From contig CAMJMQ010000016.1 of the NCBI GenBank assembly GCA_946407065.1, positions 1 to 64,000 of the forward strand: 64,000 bases of DNA, in the 5' to 3' direction. This document shows positions 55,114-63,115 of the stretch, piece after piece; positions within the stretch are counted from its first letter, which is position 1, and every line of letters begins with the position of its first letter. Made by a program: the position numbers and the translations under genes. This DNA comes from an uncultured Clostridia bacterium. GTDB taxonomy: Bacteria > Bacillota > Clostridia > Oscillospirales > Acutalibacteraceae. Under the pieces are notes generated by a model. It ran no database searches and had not been told where the DNA came from. It was given only the letters and a program-made list of their open reading frames with translations.

Positions 55114-55323
55114 ATGCCGCTCACCTTAGCCGTTATCGGCGAAGAAAACATCATCAAAAGAATCGGCGGAAACGCAGAGGTAAGGACCCACCTGCAAAAC
55201 CTGGGCTTTGTATCCGGCGCAACCGTCACGGTTGTCAGCTCCATGGGCGGCAACCTGATCGTGAATGTCAAAGGCACACGCATCGCCATCAGCAAAGAGA
55301 TGGCGCAGAAGATATTTGTATAA
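55114..55323 (+). CDS. feoA: FeoA domain protein
   Basis: The 69-aa protein is an SH3-like FeoA domain ('HLQNLGFVSGATVTVVSSMGGNLIVNVKGTRIAISKEMAQKIFV'). FeoA is a small cytosolic partner of the FeoB ferrous iron transporter. AAAGGAGATCGCT places the start at MPLTLAV. It is the first of two FeoA genes, behind the iron boxes. Confidence 0.9.
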   Translation: MPLTLAVIGEENIIKRIGGNAEVRTHLQNLGFVSGATVTVVSSMGGNLIVNVKGTRIAISKEMAQKIFV

Positions 55324-55324
55324 T

Positions 55325-55372
55325 CGTCATTGCGAACCCCGCGCGTTTGTGCGGGGTGCGGCAATCTCACCC
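55325..55372. repeat. REP-like palindrome between the feoA genes
   Basis: CGTCATTGCGAACCCCGCG and GCGGGGTGCGGCAATCTCACC pair; it belongs to the repeat family listed at 27026. Confidence 0.78.
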
Positions 55373-55425
55373 GAGTTGATGCTTTGAAGATTGCATGCAG
55401 TGGCAGAGTATAAAGGAGGAAGAGT

Positions 55426-55647
55426 ATGAGAACATTGAAAGAGGTTGCTATCGGCAGTACCTGCAAGGTCAAAAAGCTCCACGGTGAGGGCGCGGTCAAG
55501 CGTCGTATCATGGATATGGGCATCACCAAGGGCGTCGAGATCAAGGTGCAGAAGGTCGCTCCCCTGGGCGATCCGATGGAGGTCACCGTGCGCGGCTATC
55601 AGCTGTCGATCCGCAAGGCGGACGCCGAGATGGTCGAGGTAGAGTGA
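55426..55647 (+). CDS. feoA: Second FeoA domain protein
   Basis: The 73-aa protein has the more canonical FeoA sequence: 'GSTCKVKKLHGEGAVKRRIMDMGITKGVEIKVQKVAPLGDPMEVTVRGYQLSIRKADAEMVEVE'. AAAGGAGGAAGAGT precedes the ATG. Paired FeoA genes before feoB are common in Clostridia. The 178 bases to feoB hold a TTTTCCGCTT/AAGCGGA hairpin but no gene. Confidence 0.92.
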   Translation: MRTLKEVAIGSTCKVKKLHGEGAVKRRIMDMGITKGVEIKVQKVAPLGDPMEVTVRGYQLSIRKADAEMVEVE

Positions 55648-55825
55648 TGCGCGCATCTTTTTCTGTCTATCTTTAAAGCAGGCTGTATCGGATCATCGAT
55701 GATAAGCTTTTTCCGCTTGATATCACGTAGCTCCCAATGAAAAGCGGATCATTAGCGTAGCTTTTGGCGCGCTATATTTTTTCACCATTAGTTAGCATAA
55801 GACAACCAAGAAATGAGGTATGGAT

Positions 55826-58303
55826 ATGAACATCAAGATTGCCTTGGCGGGTAACCCGAACAGCGGTAAGACCACCCTGTTCAATGCCCTGACAGGCGCG
55901 AATCAGTTCGTCGGCAACTGGCCCGGCGTAACGGTCGAGAAAAAGGAAGGTAAGCTCAAAAAGCACAGCGACGTGACCATCACCGACCTGCCCGGTATCT
56001 ACTCGCTCTCTCCCTACACGCTGGAGGAGGTCGTGGCGCGTAACTATCTGATCGAAGAACGCCCCGACGCGATTTTGAACATCGTCGACGGTACCAACTT
56101 AGAGCGTAACCTGTACCTGACCACCCAGCTCTGTGAGCTCGGCATCCCGATCGTCATCGCCATCAACATGATGGACGTTGTCGAAAAAACCGGCGTCAAG
56201 ATCAACATCGAGGAGCTCAGCCGCCAGCTGGGCTGTAAGGTCGTTTCAATCTCCGCCTTAAAGGGCAAGGGCGTCATGGACGCCGCCGAAGCAGCCATCA
56301 AGGCAGCAGAGGAGAAGAAGCCCGTCCCCAAGCATCCCTTTGACGGATCGGTCGAGCACGCGATCGCGCATATCGAAGAAGCCTGCGTCCATGATATGCC
56401 CGAGGAGGAGCAGAGATGGTACGCGGTCAAGATCTTTGAGCGCGATGACAAGGTCGTGGAGAAGCTCAACCTGAGCAAAGAGACCCTCGACCATATCGAA
56501 AAGGATATCAAGGCTGTTGAGGACGAATATGACGATGACGCGGAGTCGATCATCACCAACGAGCGTTATGTCTATATCGGCAAGATCATCAACAGTGTCT
56601 ATAAGAATAAGCAAAAGGGTCAGCTCTCGACCTCTGACAAGATCGATAAGATCGTGACCAACCGCTGGCTGGGTCTGCCGATCTTCATGGTCGTGATGTT
56701 CCTCGTGTACTATATCTCGATGGTAACGGTCGGATCCGCGGCGACAGACTGGGCGAATGACGGTCTGTTCGGCGACGGCTTCCATCTGTTCGGTATCGGT
56801 TCCGCGCAGTATGAGGAGCACGCCGACGCGATCGGCAAGCTGACAGGCGCGGCGGAATCGGCAGGCAATGAGGATCTGCTCGCGGCGCTCGACTTTGAAT
56901 CGGAAAAATATGACGCCAACGCGGCGGTGACCTCTGTTAAGAGCTTTGCCGCAAGCGTCAAGGACAGTGACGAATTCACCTTTGAGGTCGAGGATGAAGA
57001 GACCCTCGAGGTGAAGAAAGAAACCATCACCGGCAAGGACGTCAAGGACGCCGCGGATATCTTTGTCAAGAACGAAGGCAAGCCCGACGATCCCGCCGAG
57101 TTCGGCGTATGGGTACCCGGTATCCCCGTCGTTGTCGGCAACTGGCTGGAGGCCGCCAAGGCCCCCGAATGGCTGTCGAGCCTGATCCTCGACGGTATCA
57201 TCGCCGGCGTGGGCGCGGTACTCGGCTTTGTACCGCAGATGCTCGTGCTGTTCTTCCTGCTCGCGTTCCTCGAGTCCTGCGGCTACATGGCGCGCATCGC
57301 CTTTGTCCTCGACCGTATCTTCCGCCGCTTCGGTCTGTCGGGTAAGAGCTTTATCCCGATCCTGATCGGTACGGGCTGCGGTATCCCCGGCATCATGGCG
57401 TCGCGTACCATTGAGAATGAGCGCGACCGCCGTATGACCATCATGACCACCACCTTCATCCCCTGCGGCGCAAAGGTGCCCTTCATCGCGATGATCGCGG
57501 GCGCGATCTTCGGCGGCTCTCCGTGGGTCGCGACAAGCGCGTATTTCATCGGCATGGCGGCGATCATCATCTCCGGTATCATGCTCAAAAAGACCAAGCC
57601 CTTCGCGGGCGAACCCGCTCCGTTCGTCATGGAGCTGCCCGCTTACCACTGGCCGACCCTCGGCAACGTGCTCCGTTCGATGTGGGAGCGCGGCTGGTCG
57701 TTCATCAAAAAGGCGGGCACCATCATCCTGCTCTCCACCATCGTTCTGTGGTTCCTGAGCCGCTTCGGCTGGGTCGACGGCAGCTTCACCATGCTGGGTG
57801 AAGAGGAAATCGGCAACAGCATTCTCGCCGTGATCGGCAACGGCATTGCATGGATCTTTGCACCGCTCGGCTGGGGCAACTGGCAGGCGGCTGTCGCCTC
57901 CATCACCGGCCTGATCGCCAAGGAGAACATCGTCGGCACGATGGGCGTGCTCTACGGCGGCGGAGAAATGTCCACATGGGCAGCGCTTGGGAGCGTATTC
58001 ACCGGCGTGACCGGCTTCTCGTTCCTCGTGTTCAACCTGCTGTGCGCACCCTGCTTTGCGGCGATGGGTGCCATCAGACGTGAGATGAACTCCGGCAAGT
58101 GGACCGCGTTCGCGATCGCTTATCAGTGCGGCTTTGCGTATGTGATCGCGCTGTGCATCAACCAGATCGGCGGCGCCTTCACCGGCAACCTGAATGTATT
58201 CGGTCTGATCGTTGCGATCCTGCTGATCGCGTTCATGCTGTATATGCTCTTCCGACCTTATAAAGAAGCGAATAAGCTGACCAAGGACGTCAAGATCAAA
58301 TAG
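55826..58303 (+). CDS. feoB: Ferrous iron transporter FeoB with an outer insertion
   Basis: The 825-aa protein has an N-terminal G domain (G1 'AGNPNSGKTTLFN', G3 'DLPGIYSL', G4 'INMMDV'), a helical GDI region, and two gate-type membrane repeats ('LESCGYMARIAFVLDRIFRRFGLSGKSFIPILIGTGCGIPGIMASRTIENERDRRM'). Between the first membrane helix and 'GIIAGVGAVLGFVPQML' lies an acidic stretch of roughly 110 residues ('EVEDEETLEVKKETITGKDVKDAADIF') that ordinary FeoB proteins do not have at that length. GAGG spacing favours the second ATG (55826). It imports Fe2+ in the anaerobic cell. Confidence 0.93.
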   Translation: MNIKIALAGNPNSGKTTLFNALTGANQFVGNWPGVTVEKKEGKLKKHSDVTITDLPGIYSLSPYTLEEVVARNYLIEERPDAILNIVDGTNLERNLYLTTQLCELGIPIVIAINMMDVVEKTGVKINIEELSRQLGCKVVSISALKGKGVMDAAEAAIKAAEEKKPVPKHPFDGSVEHAIAHIEEACVHDMPEEEQRWYAVKIFERDDKVVEKLNLSKETLDHIEKDIKAVEDEYDDDAESIITNERYVYIGKIINSVYKNKQKGQLSTSDKIDKIVTNRWLGLPIFMVVMFLVYYISMVTVGSAATDWANDGLFGDGFHLFGIGSAQYEEHADAIGKLTGAAESAGNEDLLAALDFESEKYDANAAVTSVKSFAASVKDSDEFTFEVEDEETLEVKKETITGKDVKDAADIFVKNEGKPDDPAEFGVWVPGIPVVVGNWLEAAKAPEWLSSLILDGIIAGVGAVLGFVPQMLVLFFLLAFLESCGYMARIAFVLDRIFRRFGLSGKSFIPILIGTGCGIPGIMASRTIENERDRRMTIMTTTFIPCGAKVPFIAMIAGAIFGGSPWVATSAYFIGMAAIIISGIMLKKTKPFAGEPAPFVMELPAYHWPTLGNVLRSMWERGWSFIKKAGTIILLSTIVLWFLSRFGWVDGSFTMLGEEEIGNSILAVIGNGIAWIFAPLGWGNWQAAVASITGLIAKENIVGTMGVLYGGGEMSTWAALGSVFTGVTGFSFLVFNLLCAPCFAAMGAIRREMNSGKWTAFAIAYQCGFAYVIALCINQIGGAFTGNLNVFGLIVAILLIAFMLYMLFRPYKEANKLTKDVKIK

Positions 58304-58307
58304 GATC

Positions 58308-58412
58308 GTGTCATTGCGAACCGCCGCAAGGCGGTGTGGCAATCTCCTTCCTGCTACGACCGGTCGGTGTGACAGGGGGATGGTCGCTTTGCTCCCCCGG
58401 AATGACATCACA
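58308..58412. repeat. MITE-like element with REP half and GTCATT/AATGAC ends
   Basis: It starts TGTCATTGCGAACCGCCGC, has GGCGGTGTGGCAATCTCC in the middle and finishes TCCCCCGGAATGACATC. The outer TGTCATT and AATGACA are inverted, with an inner GGGGGATGGTCGCTTTGCTCCCCC stem. It may be the complete form of the short repeats elsewhere. Confidence 0.65.
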
Positions 58413-58432
58413 TAACTAAAGGAGTGGACTGT

Positions 58433-58609
58433 ATGCTTACATGGATATCGAATAACATGGGCACGATCATTATCTGTGCGGTGCTGATCGCGATCGTCAC
58501 GGCAATCATCGTCAGCATGATCAAAAAGAAAAAGCAGGGTAAGTCGGTGGTATGCAGCTGCGGTAACTGCAAGCACTGCGCGATGTCCGGCTCCTGTCAT
58601 AAGCAATAG
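58433..58609 (+). CDS. FeoB-associated Cys-rich membrane protein
   Basis: The 58-aa protein has one membrane helix ('MGTIIICAVLIAIVTAIIVSMI'), a Lys-rich stop-transfer and a Cys-rich tail 'VVCSCGNCKHCAMSGSCHKQ'. This is the pattern of the small FeoB-associated Cys-rich proteins encoded after feoB in many Firmicutes, which are proposed to help move iron at the pore. AAAGGAGTGGACTGT places the start at MLTWISNN. Confidence 0.88.
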   Translation: MLTWISNNMGTIIICAVLIAIVTAIIVSMIKKKKQGKSVVCSCGNCKHCAMSGSCHKQ

Positions 58610-58659
58610 TGTTTCCGAGTACCGAGTGCCCAAAGCGCTCGGTACTTTTTGTTAAATGA

Positions 58660-59220
58660 CAAAGATTTTGTAGGGACGACCATCGGTCGTCCGCAGAAAA
58701 CATTGGATAGGAATACAACGTTCCTGCCGTGCGGACGAGCACTTCTCGTCCCTACGAAAACGTGTTATTTTTTCAACCGACGTTGCGTTTTAATCTACGC
58801 CCTACCTTGCGGGTCGTCGAACACGCGTGTCTGCGCCGACCCCTACAGGTGAGATTTGCTCCGCGTAATAAAATGATATAAAGGAAAAGTTTTGGGATGT
58901 CGCAAGCGTCATCCCCTACGATAAACGGTGGAGCGTATTTGTAGGGGAGGGGCTTGCTCCTCCCGCGGTAGGGCGTTGCATAAAAAGCAATTCCTATTGA
59001 GGAGATGTGTGTGTTGTAGGGTACGGCGCTTGCGACGTACCGAATGGCAGAAACGTGGTACACCTATCCGATGCTCCCGATATTGGAAACGCCCGTCATA
59101 CTCGGTACGTCATAAATGCCGTACCCTACGGAAAGATTGATGTGCTTCGCGTTTGGGTGACATGTATCGGAAAGGATTCGGCGGGAGCAAGTGCCGTACC
59201 CTACGGAAAGACCGGTTCCA
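58660..59220. repeat. Cluster of TGTAGGG-type palindromic repeats
   Basis: This 560-base gap has no credible gene but many hairpins sharing a GTAGGG edge. Examples are TGTAGGGACGACC with GGTCGTCCGC (58669), GGACGAGCACTTCTCGTCCCTAC (58732), TGTAGGGGAGGGGCTTGCTCCTCCC (58939), TGTAGGGTACGGCGCTTGCGACGTACC (59015) and two CCGTACCCTACGGAAAGA copies (59121, 59200). They resemble the dispersed intergenic palindromes of gut Clostridia. The short ORFs of the track here are translations of repeats. Confidence 0.72.
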
Positions 59221-59265
59221 TTTGATAAACGATGAAAAAATATTGAAATAACGCATAAATTCCCC

Positions 59266-59324
59266 TTGACAAACTCATTTATATTTGATACAATATAGTT
59301 GCACAATAGATAAAGGGGTGCAAC
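59266..59324 (+). promoter_or_regulatory. Promoter and MarR-type operator
   Basis: TTGACA, 17 bases and TACAAT form the promoter. GTTGCAC (59298-59304) and GTGCAAC (59318-59324) are a perfect inverted repeat covering the start of transcription and the AAAGGGG ribosome site, fitting autoregulation by the MarR protein that follows. Confidence 0.78.
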
Positions 59325-59327
59325 AAA

Positions 59328-59768
59328 ATGGAACTGAGAAAAAAGGAAGAAATGAAGCTCGAGAATCAGCTGTGCTTTCCGCTGTACGCGGCGGCGCGGA
59401 GTGTGACATCTCTGTACACGCCGTACCTCAAACCGTTGGGGCTGACCTACACCCAGTACATCGTTTTTTTGGTGCTGTGGGAAAAGGACGGTATCCCCGT
59501 GGGGGAGCTGGGCAAGCGACTGATGCTTGACAGCGGCACGCTCTCACCGCTCCTCAAAAAGATGCGGCAGGCGGGCTATGTCGAAAAACGCCAGAGCGCG
59601 AAGGATGAGCGATCCTTTCTGATTACTCTGACCGACAAGGGCAGAGCGCTGCAGGAACAGGCGAGCGAGATCCCGCGCAAGGTCGGCGGCTGTATCGCGC
59701 TCAGTCCCGAAAAGGCCGCACAATTATATCAACTCTTGTATGAACTATTAGAAAACATACCATCATAA
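59328..59768 (+). CDS. MarR/OhrR-family regulator
   Basis: The 146-aa protein is a winged-helix MarR regulator: 'LTYTQYIVFLVLWEKDGIPVGELGKRLMLDSGTLSPLLKKMRQAGYVEKRQSAKDERSFLITLTDKGRAL'. An N-terminal Cys in 'LENQLCFPLYAAARSVT' matches the redox-sensing Cys of OhrR proteins, so it may sense peroxides. It leads an operon with a glutathione peroxidase and a flavodoxin-like gene, which fits an oxidative stress switch. The operator overlaps its ribosome site. Confidence 0.88.
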   Translation: MELRKKEEMKLENQLCFPLYAAARSVTSLYTPYLKPLGLTYTQYIVFLVLWEKDGIPVGELGKRLMLDSGTLSPLLKKMRQAGYVEKRQSAKDERSFLITLTDKGRALQEQASEIPRKVGGCIALSPEKAAQLYQLLYELLENIPS

Positions 59769-59793
59769 TCAATGAACCGAAAGGAGAATGACC

Positions 59794-60339
59794 ATGAAAA
59801 CAGTATACGATTTTACGGTAAAAGACAGAAAAGGGAACGACGTCAGCCTGTCCGATTATAAAGGCAAGCTGCTCTTGATCGTCAACACGGCGACCGGCTG
59901 CGGCTTCACCCCGCACTATGAGCCGCTTGAGGCCATGTACCGCGACCTGCGCGACAAGGACTTTGAGATCCTCGATTTCCCGTGCAACCAGTTCGCGAAT
60001 CAGGCGCCCGGAGATGAGGAGGAGATCCACAACTTCTGCACGCTGAAATTCGGTACCGATTTCCCGCAGTTCAAGAAGATCGACGTCAACGGTGACAATG
60101 CCGATCCGCTGTTTGCGTTCCTCGCGACCGAAAAGCCGTTTGAGGGCTTTGGCAAGGGGCTTAAGAACAAGGCGCTCAATAAGTTCGCCGACATGAACAA
60201 CAAGGCGTTCGGCGACAAGGCGTATATCAAATGGAACTTCACCAAGTTCCTCGTTGACCGCGAGGGCAATGTGATCGCCCGTTTTGAGCCGACCGTCGAT
60301 ATGAAGGACGTCAGAAAAGCGGTCGAAGAAGCGCTCTGA
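59794..60339 (+). CDS. Glutathione peroxidase family protein (Cys type)
   Basis: The 181-aa protein has the peroxidatic Cys in 'VNTATGCGFTPHYEPLE', then 'LDFPCNQFANQAPGDEEEIHNFC' and 'KWNFTKFLVDREGNVIARFEPT' of the GPx fold. It uses Cys in place of selenocysteine and probably takes electrons from thioredoxin. AAAGGAG favours the ATG at 59794. It lies 25 bases after the MarR gene and is likely induced by peroxide. Confidence 0.93.
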   Translation: MKTVYDFTVKDRKGNDVSLSDYKGKLLLIVNTATGCGFTPHYEPLEAMYRDLRDKDFEILDFPCNQFANQAPGDEEEIHNFCTLKFGTDFPQFKKIDVNGDNADPLFAFLATEKPFEGFGKGLKNKALNKFADMNNKAFGDKAYIKWNFTKFLVDREGNVIARFEPTVDMKDVRKAVEEAL

Positions 60340-60350
60340 GGTAAAGGCAA

Positions 60351-60761
60351 ATGAAGATCGCAGTCAGATATTATACCAAAACGGGTAACACCGAAAAGCT
60401 AGCTCGAGCAGTCGCCGACGCTGTCGGCGTCAAGGCGCTGCCGATCAGCGAGCCGATCGATGAGCCCGTCGATATCCTCTTCCTCGGCAACTCCTATTAT
60501 GCGTTCAGCATCGACCCCGAGGTACGGAATTTTGTCCGCTCGCTGGACAGCAGCAAGGTGAAGCGCATCGTCAACTTCGGCTCCGCCGCCATGCTCAACT
60601 CCACATGGAAAAAGGTGAAGGCGGAAGCGGATCAGGTCGGCATTACGATGGATGACCGTGAATTCCACTGCAAGGGCGAGTTCAAGGGACTCCACAAGGG
60701 CAGACCCAATGAGAGTGATTTGAAGAAAGCCGCGGCGTTTGCGAGAAAGATCATAAAATAA
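60351..60761 (+). CDS. Flavodoxin-like protein
   Basis: The 136-aa protein has the FMN phosphate loop in 'RYYTKTGNTEKLARAVADAV', then 'DILFLGNSYYAFSIDPEVRNFV' and 'KRIVNFGSAAMLNSTWKKV'. It should carry FMN and donate electrons, perhaps to the peroxidase system. It is the last gene of the MarR operon, with GAGG at the end of the GPx gene as ribosome site. Confidence 0.85.
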   Translation: MKIAVRYYTKTGNTEKLARAVADAVGVKALPISEPIDEPVDILFLGNSYYAFSIDPEVRNFVRSLDSSKVKRIVNFGSAAMLNSTWKKVKAEADQVGITMDDREFHCKGEFKGLHKGRPNESDLKKAAAFARKIIK

Positions 60762-60763
60762 AA

Positions 60764-60799
60764 CAAACCGGTAACTGAACAAATCGGTTACCGGTTTTG
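60764..60799. terminator. Bidirectional terminator
   Basis: CAAAACCGGTAAC-type arms (CAAACCGGTAAC with GTTACCGGTTTTG) form a hairpin between convergent operons. Confidence 0.85.
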
Positions 60800-60816
60800 T
60801 CTATATTGTTATTTGA

Positions 60817-61932
60817 TTATTCCAGATTTCGACATTCCTTGAGCAGGGAGATGATCGGCAAATGCTGGGGACACGCGTCCTCGCACTGACCGCATTCAAT
60901 GCAGTCGCTCGCCTTACCCTTGCCCTCGGTGGCGATTTGGTAAGCGCCTCTGCCGCCGTCCCAGTTGCCCGTCTCCTTGTTCTTGACGGCAAAGATTCCC
61001 GGGATGGCAATGTCCATCGGACAGCCCGACACGCAGTATTTGCAGGCGGTACAGCCGATGGAATTGTCCTTTTGCAATTCCCTTTGCACGGCGGCGATCA
61101 CCTTGTATTCCTCGTCGCTCAGCGGCTGAAAGTCTTTCATATACGAGAGGTTATCCTCCATTTGCTCCTCGTTGGACATACCCGAGAGCACCGTGATCAC
61201 GCCCTCGAGCGACGCGGCATAGCGGATGCCCCAGGAAGCATACGACAGCTCGGGACGCGCCTCCTTGAACAGGCGCTTGACAGCGTCGTTCGGATTCGCG
61301 AGTTTACCGCCCTTTAAGGGCTCCATGATGGTCATGGATACATTGTGTTTGCGCGCGATCTCGTAGCATTCCCCGGACGCGACGCCGGGGTTATCCCAGT
61401 CGGCGTAGTTGATTTGCAATTGGATAAAGTCCACGTCGGGGTGCTCTGTCAACAGCTGATCGAGCAGCATCGGATCGCCGTGGAACGAAAAGCCATAGTA
61501 GCGGATGAGTCCCTCCGCCTTTTTCTCACGGGCAAAATCCCAGATGTGAAAGTCCTCGTACTTTTTATAATTGTTCCTGTCCAGCGCGTGCAGGAGATAA
61601 TAGTCGAAGTAGCCCGCGCCGGTGCGTTTGAGACTGGTGAAGAACTGTTGCTTCGCCGTTTCCTCCGTCAAGCCCGACAACGTAGCGTTGAGCTTGGTGC
61701 ACAGGGTGAAACTCTCGCGCGGATGGCGGTCGATCAGCGCTTCCTTAGTTACGCGCTCACTGTCGCCGTCGTCATAGACAAAGGCGGTGTCAAAATAGGT
61801 GCCGCCTTCTTCGATAAAGCGGTCGACCATCTGCGATACCCTCTCGGTATCGTTCGAGCCATCCTCGCGCTTTGGCAGGCGCATGAGCCCAAAACCGAGT
61901 TTGAATACATCTTTTCCAAACCAATCAGACAT
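60817..61932 (-). CDS. Aldo/keto reductase with C-terminal 4Fe-4S ferredoxin domain
   Basis: The 371-aa protein has an AKR barrel ('LGFGLMRLP', catalytic Asp and Tyr in 'YFDTAFVYDDGDSE', 'FHGDPMLLDQLL', 'LQINYADW') and a C-terminal ferredoxin-like part with 'CTACKYCVSGCPMDIAIPG' and 'CIECGQCEDACPQHLPI'. Such fusions are typical of anaerobes and may pass electrons between NAD(P)H and ferredoxin substrates. AAAGGAACAGAAC precedes the ATG, which overlaps the DUF1893 gene by eight bases. Confidence 0.9.
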   Translation of the reverse strand: MSDWFGKDVFKLGFGLMRLPKREDGSNDTERVSQMVDRFIEEGGTYFDTAFVYDDGDSERVTKEALIDRHPRESFTLCTKLNATLSGLTEETAKQQFFTSLKRTGAGYFDYYLLHALDRNNYKKYEDFHIWDFAREKKAEGLIRYYGFSFHGDPMLLDQLLTEHPDVDFIQLQINYADWDNPGVASGECYEIARKHNVSMTIMEPLKGGKLANPNDAVKRLFKEARPELSYASWGIRYAASLEGVITVLSGMSNEEQMEDNLSYMKDFQPLSDEEYKVIAAVQRELQKDNSIGCTACKYCVSGCPMDIAIPGIFAVKNKETGNWDGGRGAYQIATEGKGKASDCIECGQCEDACPQHLPIISLLKECRNLE

Positions 61933-62356
61933 GTTCTGTTCCTTTCCTTAATTCCATCAGGCGCTGTTTGAGCGCGGTAGTCCCCTCTTCGGGGTCGTCG
62001 ATCAGGGCGACCGTCTGTTCCATCGGACAGATACCGTCACCCCTGCGGTTGATGATTATTTCCGTGAGCGTGCCGTAGGCGCAGGGGGTATCGTGCTGCT
62101 GCAAATAGTCATACCCTGCTCTCGACATCACTTCGCCGTACACCTCGCGGATCCCCGCCTTGATAAACAGCATCGCCGCCGCCTTGCCGACGATGATATC
62201 GGCGACAGCATAGCCGCGCAGATCGCGACCCTCCTCCATCAAGCGGAGCATCGGCGAGATCCCACGGCCGTCATCGGTAAAAAGCTCGCCGTCCCTGCAC
62301 AGGCAAATGCTGTGACCGTCAAGGTGAGCCTTTGCAAGCTCGATATCAGTCATCAT
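61925..62356 (-). CDS. DUF1893 family protein
   Basis: The 143-aa protein has the DUF1893 pattern 'AKAHLDGHSICLCRDGELFTDDGRGISPMLRLMEEG' and 'YAVADIIVGKAAAMLFIKAGIREVYGEVMSRAGYDYL'. The family resembles cytidine-deaminase-like folds but its job is unknown. It overlaps both neighbours, so it is coupled with the ECF S component upstream and the aldo/keto reductase downstream. No clear ribosome site is seen, which supports coupled translation. Confidence 0.85.
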   Translation of the reverse strand: MMTDIELAKAHLDGHSICLCRDGELFTDDGRGISPMLRLMEEGRDLRGYAVADIIVGKAAAMLFIKAGIREVYGEVMSRAGYDYLQQHDTPCAYGTLTEIIINRRGDGICPMEQTVALIDDPEEGTTALKQRLMELRKGTEHV

Positions 62357-62924
62357 TCTTGACCAAAACCGCGCGCAGGGCGATGATCAGCAGCGGTACC
62401 GCGATCGCCTGGATCAGCAGTCCGAGCCATCCCGCGACGATCTGTCCCCAAATCATCCGGGGGGAGAACGGCGCAATGCTTTGGAAGATCGCGACCAGTC
62501 CGAGGAACACGGCGCGACCCGCAAGCTGAGCGAGGATCACGGCAGGGAATGCCCACAAGCCGTTTTCATATATTTTCTTCGAGAAAAGTCCCGATACCAG
62601 CGCGAATACAGCAAGCTCCGCCATCATGAACGGCAGTCGCGGAAGGGCGGGCATTGCGCTGCCCGTCAGCGAGGTGATCGCAAAGCTGACGACAGGAGAG
62701 AGCATGCCGACCGCCAGCGCCCATTTCCATCCCAGCAGACAACCGCCGATCAGCACCGGCAGGTACATCGGCAGGAGCTGAACGCCGCCCGGCTGTCCGA
62801 GCGCGATATGGACGATCTGCGGCAGGACGACCGCCAGCGCGATCAGCCCGACGGATAAAACCGCGTGCAGGGTGAGCTTTTTTTGAGTGGTTGCGTTTTG
62901 TTTGGTCAATATATTATCTAACAT
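62346..62924 (-). CDS. ECF-type transporter S component
   Basis: The 192-aa protein has about six membrane helices with the S-component pattern ('GGVQLLPMYLPVLIGGCLLGWKWALAVGMLSPVVSFAITSLTGSAMP'). It should bind a vitamin or similar nutrient. GAGAGGAGAATGATT favours the second ATG (62924). It heads the three-gene operon with DUF1893 and the aldo/keto reductase. The substrate is unknown; co-operon redox genes hint at a cofactor precursor. Confidence 0.82.
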   Translation of the reverse strand: MLDNILTKQNATTQKKLTLHAVLSVGLIALAVVLPQIVHIALGQPGGVQLLPMYLPVLIGGCLLGWKWALAVGMLSPVVSFAITSLTGSAMPALPRLPFMMAELAVFALVSGLFSKKIYENGLWAFPAVILAQLAGRAVFLGLVAIFQSIAPFSPRMIWGQIVAGWLGLLIQAIAVPLLIIALRAVLVKNDD

Positions 62925-63042
62925 AATCATTCTCCTCTCGGTAATTATGCAAATATTGATTATATGATAACAAGAATCCGTCCTCCGTGCAAGAGATTTT
63001 TTGCATGATTTATAACGGAATGTTGCAGGTTTTTCATATTTA

Positions 63043-63071
63043 TTGACTTTGTGGATGGAATCATATAGAAT
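63043..63071 (+). promoter_or_regulatory. Promoter of the small membrane protein
   Basis: TTGACT, 17 bases and TAGAAT lie about 45 bases before the gene. Confidence 0.6.
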
Positions 63072-63115
63072 TGAGCTAACTAATTGTCGGGGAGATTTCC
63101 CTATGAGGAGTCATT

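Noticed and set aside
56258-58633. 791-aa minus-strand ORF opposite feoB
   Set aside because: Codon-bias shadow of feoB; composition is unlike any folded family.
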